This document shows positions 51,260-58,102 of a stretch of 64,000 nucleotides of DNA, one piece after another. Within the stretch, counting starts at the first letter, position 1. Each line of letters begins with the position of its first letter. Below the pieces are notes generated by a model. That model was given only the letters and a program-made list of their open reading frames with translations. It was not told the origin of the DNA and did not search any database. The DNA is from Haloarcula sp. CBA1127 (GTDB lineage Archaea; Halobacteriota; Halobacteria; Halobacteriales; Haloarculaceae): assembly GCF_001485575.1 (NCBI RefSeq), contig NZ_BCNB01000005.1, forward strand, positions 1 to 64,000, read 5' to 3'. Both the position numbers and the translations under genes were made by a program.

Positions 51260-51288
51260 ACCCCTCGCCCAGTGGGGGGTCACAAAAT
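51260..51288 (-). promoter_or_regulatory. Leader hairpin copy 22 (short form)
   Basis: ACCCC (51260-51264) and GGGGT (51276-51280), then CACAAAAT (51281-51288). Box centre 34 bases before the ATG at 51250. The rightmost copy in the window. Confidence 0.8.
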
Positions 51289-51545
51289 TGCCTCTAATAC
51301 TGCCGTCAGACTGGTATCGCTACGGCTCTATACGCTTGTAACAACCACCAAGTTGGTCCGTTGACGCTGTACTTTCTATACGACCCCGTTAGATGACGAA
51401 ATCGATCTGACGGCACCACCATGGTTTAATCACACAATGCACTAGAGAGGGCTTACACAGTAGCGTTAATCTGTAGTCGGCCAAACATCACCAGTGGGCA
51501 GAAGACCTGCAGTGAATGGCAAAACACTCCGCACTTGCTGAAAAT

Positions 51546-52694
51546 CTATTTTGAGGACTCAAATACTCTTTCTGGGTCCGTGAATAGCTTCGTAACAGAT
51601 GATTCAGGCCCAAACATCTCTGCAAACTCATTTTCGTCGTACATGGGGATGTCCTGAATATTACCCCCACGTGCTGTACTCTTGTTGAGATGAAGATAGG
51701 GTTCGTTATTTTTCTTCCCCCGATCTCCATACCGGATATACTTTTTATCCCCAGCAGAATTTGTAATCTCTGCGACTGTAATCTGTCCACCCCCCGATTC
51801 ATAATCGTCGGCAATGCACGCTAATTCCCCCTTTTCAAATGCCTTGACATAACACTCATCCATCGATGAGAGTAGCTGTCGCCATTCTTCAGGGCTAAAG
51901 AACAACCGGCCACCGTTCTTAGACCCCTCTTCATAGACGCTCTGAAATACGACCGCTACAGGTACCCTTTCAGTCTCTTCGTAGGGCTCGATCGCTTTAT
52001 GAGGGATTTTCACATCCTTTTTGAGTCTGATTGAATTCTCACCCGCCGTATAGGATGACGTTCCAATCTGTTCCCATGATACGACCAATTCATTCTCCAG
52101 TAACTTTCGGTATTCAGAAAGCAGCAGTCTAACTGTTTCTCCACTAATTTCCTCCCCTGAGATCTCAGTTTTACCGATCTCATCAACAGGAGTATTCAAC
52201 AGTGCCCCAATTTGCTGACTGAGTGCTTCCCATGTTACAAGATCGAACTCTGACGCTTCCAACTCGCGGGCATGATCTTGTAATTGTGACTGATTGAATG
52301 TACTGCCTTCCTTCGCTTCTACTCCGACAACGAGTTCATCATTAATCTCGATCGTTATGTCTAGCCTCCTCGACTCTTTCGGTGGCTGTGACGGATCAAG
52401 CTCAGTCACATCTGGTTTGTCGTAATCATGGCCCTGGGTAGCTAATCCTATGAGCGCCGCGTCATCTGACCGTTCTGCCGACACTGCAGTATTTTCTTGA
52501 GCTTTCACCGTGACACTACTTGGATCAATAGTCTGTAAATTGATATCGTGGTCTACTGGGTCAACTAGTGTTTCCAGCATCCTCCGTGAGATATCCCAAG
52601 GAAGTTTGTTCAACAACCAACAGAGGTTCTTCGTTGCATTATCTTCTTTGTGGCTCCCGTGATGTGCGAACAACAACTCTTCTGCACGTGTCAT
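51546..52694 (-). CDS. PD-(D/E)XK nuclease-like protein
   Basis: The protein has 382 residues. RLDITIEINDELVVGVEAKE (about residues 110-130) fits the PD-(D/E)XK core, with the Asp, then ExK as EAK. The region around it (FNQSQLQDHARELE) resembles restriction-type nuclease families. The rest has no clear domain. GC is lower than in the plasmid backbone, as for other defence genes nearby. A restriction or defence role is plausible, with no recognisable partner. Confidence 0.55.
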   Translation of the reverse strand: MTRAEELLFAHHGSHKEDNATKNLCWLLNKLPWDISRRMLETLVDPVDHDINLQTIDPSSVTVKAQENTAVSAERSDDAALIGLATQGHDYDKPDVTELDPSQPPKESRRLDITIEINDELVVGVEAKEGSTFNQSQLQDHARELEASEFDLVTWEALSQQIGALLNTPVDEIGKTEISGEEISGETVRLLLSEYRKLLENELVVSWEQIGTSSYTAGENSIRLKKDVKIPHKAIEPYEETERVPVAVVFQSVYEEGSKNGGRLFFSPEEWRQLLSSMDECYVKAFEKGELACIADDYESGGGQITVAEITNSAGDKKYIRYGDRGKKNNEPYLHLNKSTARGGNIQDIPMYDENEFAEMFGPESSVTKLFTDPERVFESSK

Positions 52695-52821
52695 AGCTAT
52701 TTCTAATAAGACAGCGAAAAAAACCTATTGGTGCACAATTGTATTCGATTGGATATTTCATATATAAATATTTTAACTAGTTAGTATGTAGCAGAAAAGT
52801 TACTTAATAATGAACCCAATT

Positions 52822-53259
52822 TCAAACCTTCCATCTCACATTTCGTCCAATTTCTATATAGTGAGCACCCCCATGACAATTCGCATCGTCTATTTCGGCT
52901 TTTGCACGAGACGTCAGAGCACCCATAGCGATCACCAGCCACTCGGTTCCAGCGGGGAGGTCATGCAGTCGGTCCTGCACTGTCGGCCAAGTCACTGGAC
53001 CTCCACGGTAGAATTGCACTCGGAGGTCTTTGTGTGCAAACTGGAGTTCGACCTCATCTTTAACGAACACAACCGTGGCCTCTCTCGCAGATGGAGTAAA
53101 TGCGTCATAGTCACGCACCAACGCTAGAAGGGCCCCTGCTAACTCTCGTGCTGAGAGGGTTGCAACCGTGTTGTCGAGCAATACAGTACCGGGAGAGTTA
53201 GGAAGTGTAACGCTCTCGACAGTGAAGTCTCTCTTGGAGTGGGAATCATCGGAGAACAC
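52822..53259 (-). CDS. Unrecognised 145-residue protein
   Basis: An N-terminal strand region (FTVESVTLPNSPGTVLLDNT) is followed by helices (ARELAGALLALVRDYDAFTP) and strands (EATVVFVKDEVELQFAHKDL). It appears a complete small alpha/beta protein. I know no family for it. It is in the gap between two defence-like genes, with AT-rich flanks. Confidence 0.5.
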   Translation of the reverse strand: MFSDDSHSKRDFTVESVTLPNSPGTVLLDNTVATLSARELAGALLALVRDYDAFTPSAREATVVFVKDEVELQFAHKDLRVQFYRGGPVTWPTVQDRLHDLPAGTEWLVIAMGALTSRAKAEIDDANCHGGAHYIEIGRNVRWKV

Positions 53260-53317
53260 GCACCCCTCAAACCGAAAGAGACATTTAGCACTTTGGGTTT
53301 TAGCAACTGAATAGTCA

Positions 53318-53335
53318 GACGTACCGCTGTACGTC
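53318..53335. repeat. Short perfect palindrome
   Basis: GACGTAC-CGCT-GTACGTC, 7 bp arms, followed by a T-rich run. It could terminate plus-strand transcripts or bind a regulator of the flanking genes. Nothing else stands out in 53260-53604. Confidence 0.4.
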
Positions 53336-53604
53336 GAATTTTTGTATAATAGTCAGAGTTATATAATGAGTTAATGAGGGATATCGCGGCAAACTGCTAT
53401 ACCCGTGGTTGTGTCTTCAATGGTTTCTACTGGGTATAAAATCCAGCGGTTTTAGCGTTCATATTGGCATCCTTACTGTTCTATGATGCTGCCTCTACAC
53501 TCAATCCGATACACAAGAATAGTCCGCCGAGTTGCAAAACTTTAATATACTAGTTTCGCCAGAACCGCCAGCGATATACATCACGTTTCAGTCTATTCGA
53601 ATAG

Positions 53605-53967
53605 ATGTCCTGGCCTGATGAGAGAACCCAAGCGTCTGCTGGCACCTCAGATGAGACCTTCGTGAGCTGGGAGTTGACGTATGAACGGGGGTTTGCCTCA
53701 GCACCCGATGATTCCGAAAGCGCACTTGGGATGGTCCTCTTGATGCTGTTGGACACAAATCGAACAGACGAGTGGGAGGACCGCCGGAAGTGCGCCGCCA
53801 TCGCACGAGACCACTCTGATCTCAACGTCCCAGAGATCGCTGGTCTGCTTGGGATGGAGCCGATGGGAGTCCACCATGCCTCAGCCGTTGGTGAGCCGCC
53901 TTGGACGTTAACTCACCCGGAAGAGAATCGTCGGGTGCGATTACGTCGAGAGATCGAGACGAGGTAG
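53605..53967 (+). CDS. Unrecognised 120-residue protein
   Basis: The frame has a helical middle (LGMVLLMLLDTNRTDEWEDR) and a possible helix-turn-helix (CAAIARDHSDLNVPEIAGLL) near residues 75-95. The start at 53605 follows an AT-rich stretch. The basic C-terminus (RRVRLRREIETR) overlaps a minus-strand frame ending at 53913. It may be a small regulator. Confidence 0.45.
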   Translation: MSWPDERTQASAGTSDETFVSWELTYERGFASAPDDSESALGMVLLMLLDTNRTDEWEDRRKCAAIARDHSDLNVPEIAGLLGMEPMGVHHASAVGEPPWTLTHPEENRRVRLRREIETR

Positions 53968-54145
53968 CCAACGAGGAAATCGTGATTGCTGGGGGAGCCG
54001 TCTGGATCACCTTCTGAGAACGACTCTGGCGAGACGGCCTGTTGCATTGCCTCAAGCTTTGGCCGGAGTTGGCCGCTCGTCGAGCGCACCAGCTCATCGT
54101 CAGGTCAAGAACGGAGTACCCCTGTCGAAGCGGTCGCAACTTGGT
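53913..54145 (-). pseudogene. Fragment of an unrecognised gene, frameshifted
   Basis: A minus-strand frame ending at 53913 has good composition (GQLRPKLEAMQQAVSPESFS, then HDFLVGYLVSISRRNRTRR). Upstream of about 54100 it continues in another frame as RQGYSVLDLT. One indel would join them. No start is evident. It overlaps the end of the plus-strand gene by 55 bases, so one of the two ends may be wrong. Confidence 0.35.
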
Positions 54146-54269
54146 GGACAGTAATCTAGCTGTTCAACTGTGGACTCAACTCGTATCGAATACTATCCTG
54201 TATTCGCTGTAGGCGTAGTCAATGTAACAGTAAAATATAAACTTGTATATATTTAGTGGTAACCTTTTA

Positions 54270-56456
54270 ATGTGTATATGTAGACGTATCGCTGTGGATT
54301 TCATACCGACCGAAGTCGACACAGGGCAAAGAGGTAGTGAGGCAGAGTTGCCGGTCTGGGATGCAATCAAAAGCGCGTTCGGGGCGGACGACTTGGGTAT
54401 TGCCTACTACAAATATCCAGTTATTGATAAGAGCGGCGAGGACTATGATCGGGAACCTGATTTTGTGCTTCTGCATCAAGAACTGGGCCTGATTGTTATC
54501 GAGTGTAAAGGCTACCAGATCGACCATATCGATACAATCCAGGGACAGGTATGGAATCTTCAAGGAATAAGCCAGTCGAAGGCAAAACCTCATCCGCAAG
54601 CCCGAGATCAGGCATTTAAGATTCGCTCGTATTTCGCTCGGGAAAGCGAACTCACTGACGAGATGGGGCGGTGTAAGATTCCAGTGAACGTGTTCATTGC
54701 GCTTCCCAACATCTCACGTGAGGAGTGGACTGACTGCGGGTATGATGAACTCCCATCGACACCACGGGTACTCACCTCAGATGATCTTTCGCCGCAGTCA
54801 CTTCGTGACCAATTAAACAAGACACCGAAGATGGAGGCACTCTCCAGTGAGGAATTCCGTGCTGCTCGATCTGTCCTCGGTGGTGGAACCGTCATCGGCA
54901 ACGAGGGAACTGCTGCACCACCAGACCCAACCACCAAAGGGGAACTCTATGATACAGTCGAACAGCGCCTCCCGAAGCTTGATCAAAAGCAAGAGGAGAT
55001 CGGCATTCAGATCCCACCTGGCCCTCAGCGAATCCGGGGTATCGCAGGCTCTGGCAAAACCATTCTTATGGCGATGAAGGCAGCCCGGATGCACGCGAAA
55101 CATCCAGAGTGGGATATTGCGGTCACGTTCATGACCAAGAGCCTCTATCCCCAGATACAGAGCCTCATTTCTCGCTTCTACTGGCACTTCGCTGAGGAAG
55201 AACCAAACTGGAACAAGTTGCGACTGCTCCACGGGTGGGGTGGCCACACAGTGCTTGATGGGATGTACTATGTTCTCTCACAGAACTCGGAAGCTCATGA
55301 CTTCCTCAACGTTGGTGACGCCCATGCTCGGTTTGGCCGATTCGAAAAAACACCGGACTTGCTTGATTCCTGCTGTGCCTCTCTCATTGAATCAGGGGAC
55401 GTCCCCACGATGTTCGATGCGGTTTTGATCGACGAGGCGCAGGATTTCCTCCCGAATTTCTTCAAAATGTGTCGAGAGGCACTTCGCGAGCCCAAACGGC
55501 TTGTCTGGGCGTATGATGAAGCCCAGAGCCTGAACTCGCTCACGGCACCTCGATCCGAGAATATCTTTGGGACCAACGATGATGGGGAGTTGCTTGTTGA
55601 TCTGAGCGGGTCATATGAGGGTGGCATCCAGAAATCCCAGATAATGCGGAAAGCGTACCGCTCACCGCGAGAGGTGCTCATGGCCGCCCACTACTTTGGA
55701 ATGGGACTGAAACGAGAGCAAGGTGCTGTGCAAGCGATCACAACAAAGCCCGGCTGGGAAAATCTCGGATACGAGGTCGTTGATGGCGACTTCCGCCGCA
55801 CAGGCGAGGACATCCGAATTCGTCGCCCAGAAGAGAACTCGCCACACCCGCTGAGCGAACACGAAGAGGCTCGTCCATTCGTCCGCTTCTCCGCTGCTGA
55901 GACGAAACGCGAGGAAATTGAGCTGATTGCTGAGAGTATCTCACAGGATATTACGGCTCACGGGCTTGATCCAGAGCAAATCATGGTCATTCTCTTGGAT
56001 CGAGAAACCCAGGAGGATGCGGATGAGCCGACGGATCGTCTTGATGAAGCCTCAGCTGATGACATCGTCTTCAACCGAGTATGGGACGGTGAATCGAGCG
56101 TGTTCGCGGTCGACGATGAAGTAACTGTCACTCGGATCAACCGCGCGAAAGGGAACGAAGCAGCAATGGTCTATATTTCCGGGTTAGAGCACGTTGACAA
56201 TGTCTCTAGTGGACAATCACTGGTTCGGCGGCGCAATCAGGCCTTTGTCGCCATGACCCGAACTCGGGGGTGGTGTCACGTTACTGGGACTGGCTCGTGT
56301 GACGCGTTCGATGAGATGCGGTCAGTGCTTGATGGTGTCACTGCAGATGAGCCTGAAATGCTCTTTCCCGCGCCTGATCCACAGTCACTTGAGAACGAAA
56401 TGGAAGCTGAGCCCGAACCAACGACGCTCACTGACTTCATTTCAGAAGAAGAGTAA
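54270..56456 (+). CDS. NERD nuclease fused to UvrD-like SF1 helicase
   Basis: The protein has 728 residues from the ATG at 54270, with TATATATTT about 25 bases upstream. The N-terminus has the NERD nuclease pattern EPDFVLLHQELGLIVIECKG (D, then ExK; residues about 60-80). The helicase has Walker A RGIAGSGKTILM (about 257), Walker B DAVLIDEAQDF (about 385), and motif VI QAFVAMTRTRGW (about 660). Such fusions occur in defence islands, where they are thought to unwind and cut invading DNA. A PIP-like motif was not found. Confidence 0.85.
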   Translation: MCICRRIAVDFIPTEVDTGQRGSEAELPVWDAIKSAFGADDLGIAYYKYPVIDKSGEDYDREPDFVLLHQELGLIVIECKGYQIDHIDTIQGQVWNLQGISQSKAKPHPQARDQAFKIRSYFARESELTDEMGRCKIPVNVFIALPNISREEWTDCGYDELPSTPRVLTSDDLSPQSLRDQLNKTPKMEALSSEEFRAARSVLGGGTVIGNEGTAAPPDPTTKGELYDTVEQRLPKLDQKQEEIGIQIPPGPQRIRGIAGSGKTILMAMKAARMHAKHPEWDIAVTFMTKSLYPQIQSLISRFYWHFAEEEPNWNKLRLLHGWGGHTVLDGMYYVLSQNSEAHDFLNVGDAHARFGRFEKTPDLLDSCCASLIESGDVPTMFDAVLIDEAQDFLPNFFKMCREALREPKRLVWAYDEAQSLNSLTAPRSENIFGTNDDGELLVDLSGSYEGGIQKSQIMRKAYRSPREVLMAAHYFGMGLKREQGAVQAITTKPGWENLGYEVVDGDFRRTGEDIRIRRPEENSPHPLSEHEEARPFVRFSAAETKREEIELIAESISQDITAHGLDPEQIMVILLDRETQEDADEPTDRLDEASADDIVFNRVWDGESSVFAVDDEVTVTRINRAKGNEAAMVYISGLEHVDNVSSGQSLVRRRNQAFVAMTRTRGWCHVTGTGSCDAFDEMRSVLDGVTADEPEMLFPAPDPQSLENEMEAEPEPTTLTDFISEEE

Positions 56457-56537
56457 AACTCATCAACCGTTTCAAGCTTTCCAACCGAGTTCCGTCTAAT
56501 TGTATCTGGCTTGGGTACGTAAGCATCGCTATATACC

Positions 56538-56693
56538 CTATCCGCTCCACTGTTTCTGATTACCAATGACTCCGTTGGGGCCCGAGAGAAATGATGCTTC
56601 GTATATGAAATTGGCGCCAGTATCACCGTCGGGATCATGATAGTCAACCCACTCTTTCAGCAGAGTTACAGCGTGATACCCTGACTTGTTCAC
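56538..56693 (-). CDS. Short frame, possible gene fragment
   Basis: A minus-strand frame reading YHAVTLLKEWVDYHDPDGDT and NFIYEASFLSGPNGVIGNQ has real-protein character. A GTG at 56693 gives 51 residues. Codons before it (KRILFVWK) look like the same protein, but no ATG is in reach, so it may be truncated. Unknown family. Confidence 0.35.
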   Translation of the reverse strand: MNKSGYHAVTLLKEWVDYHDPDGDTGANFIYEASFLSGPNGVIGNQKQWSG

Positions 56694-56779
56694 TTTCCAG
56701 ACGAAAAGAATTCTCTTAGGTATAAATCACAGATTACTTCGAAATAGCTAATTATAGGCACTTAGTCTGCCGTCTGAGA

Positions 56780-56932
56780 CTACTCTGGCGCAACGATGTC
56801 TTCACATATTGTACACTCTGTCCAGATGCCCTTTGTGCTATCCTCTCGTTTGAATTCAATCAGAGGCCACGCAGCCGTGATGCGCTCGTCACAGTTTGGG
56901 CAACGACCGAGACTTTGTGTGGCATCAAGCAT
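56780..56932 (-). CDS. 50-residue zinc-ribbon protein
   Basis: The ATG at 56932 gives 50 residues with CPNCDERITAAW and CTICEDIV, two knuckles of a zinc ribbon. It is unrelated in sequence to the zinc ribbon at 44412 but the same size. It precedes the Hachiman genes on the opposite strand and could be an independent microprotein. No hairpin leader is present. Confidence 0.6.
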   Translation of the reverse strand: MLDATQSLGRCPNCDERITAAWPLIEFKREDSTKGIWTECTICEDIVAPE

Positions 56933-57169
56933 GGAAAGTGATGGAAGAGGCCTTTTGCAGCGTCTTCACCACGTGAAACCCGACACCGTTGAGAATATGG
57001 ATTCACCTAGCTATCAGATAATAAACGTGTATGTCGGATATCTGCCCGCATATTCAACCAGAAAGTATTCCACAATAACATTATTGCGATTAAATAGCAT
57101 CCATCTGTTATAAACAGGAAAAATATTATATTAAAATATCTTCTTAGAGGAGATGATGGAGTTAGATGA

Positions 57170-58102
57170 GTGAGCGAACCCAACTCTGCTAATGATTCGT
57201 GGTCTGTACACACACAGATAGACCGGGAAGAATTCCTTGAGCAAATTTTCAAGTGTGCAGAATGGGAAGAGGAGAGGCTCAATATTTCCGCATATTGTGT
57301 AGATCCAAATCATAATGTGATTGAAACAGGCCCATTCATCGAGTATGTCAGTAATAAATATCCGAAGTTTGTATTCTCCCAAGACGAGATCGAGGAAATG
57401 TTCGAGGAGGGTACTTGGCCATTCAAAGAAGCTCAGAAGCGATCAGATTTTACTGACGACCCAAGTAACGATGGCAAACTTGGGGAGCTAATTCTCTTCC
57501 TATTCGTCGATGCTGTATTAGATATTCCGATGGTAAGCCACAAAATCGCTTGGACACAAGAACCGGTACAAGAAGTTAAGGGATCTGATGGACTCTTCTA
57601 TGGAATATATGATGGAAAGGAATCTCTTGCACTCAGTGAGTCGAAAATACACAAGCGACGGCATGATGCACTACGAAACTCACTTGAGAGCATCAAGCGG
57701 TTCCACGATCATAGAGGGAATACGAAAACTAACCATGAACTTAATGTGGCGGCAAAGAATCTCAGCTCAAATCTCTCAGAAGCAAAAATACAAAAATTGA
57801 TGGATCTGTTCACCGGACGTGACACTTCGTATCAGCAGATTCACCCGATATTCGCAGCGTATAATGAAAGCTGGATGCTAGACATACAAGCAGAATCTGA
57901 TGATGAGGAAGAGTTACGCGAACGTGTAACTTCTGAATTACGCGACTCTGGAGTCAAACAGTACCTAATTAATAAACTAAATGAGGATGAGTACCAGTCA
58001 CTGAAAAAGTACCAACTCATTTTTTTCCTCCTCCCACTGGAGGATGTGGACTCATTTCGTAAGGAACTGCAGCACGCGATTTACCCATTTAAGAATTCAT
58101 GA
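57170..58102 (+). CDS. hamA: HamA (DUF1837), Hachiman defence nuclease
   Basis: The protein has 310 residues from the GTG at 57170, with a GAGGAGATG stretch upstream that may serve ribosome binding. The DUF1837 core has GKLGELILFLFVDAVLDIP (Glu at about 106), VKGSDGLFYG (Asp at about 139) and LALSESKIHK (ExK at about 157), a PD-(D/E)XK layout. In the Hachiman system HamA is the nuclease held inactive by the helicase HamB until invading DNA is sensed. It overlaps hamB by 4 bases. Confidence 0.85.
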   Translation: MSEPNSANDSWSVHTQIDREEFLEQIFKCAEWEEERLNISAYCVDPNHNVIETGPFIEYVSNKYPKFVFSQDEIEEMFEEGTWPFKEAQKRSDFTDDPSNDGKLGELILFLFVDAVLDIPMVSHKIAWTQEPVQEVKGSDGLFYGIYDGKESLALSESKIHKRRHDALRNSLESIKRFHDHRGNTKTNHELNVAAKNLSSNLSEAKIQKLMDLFTGRDTSYQQIHPIFAAYNESWMLDIQAESDDEEELRERVTSELRDSGVKQYLINKLNEDEYQSLKKYQLIFFLLPLEDVDSFRKELQHAIYPFKNS

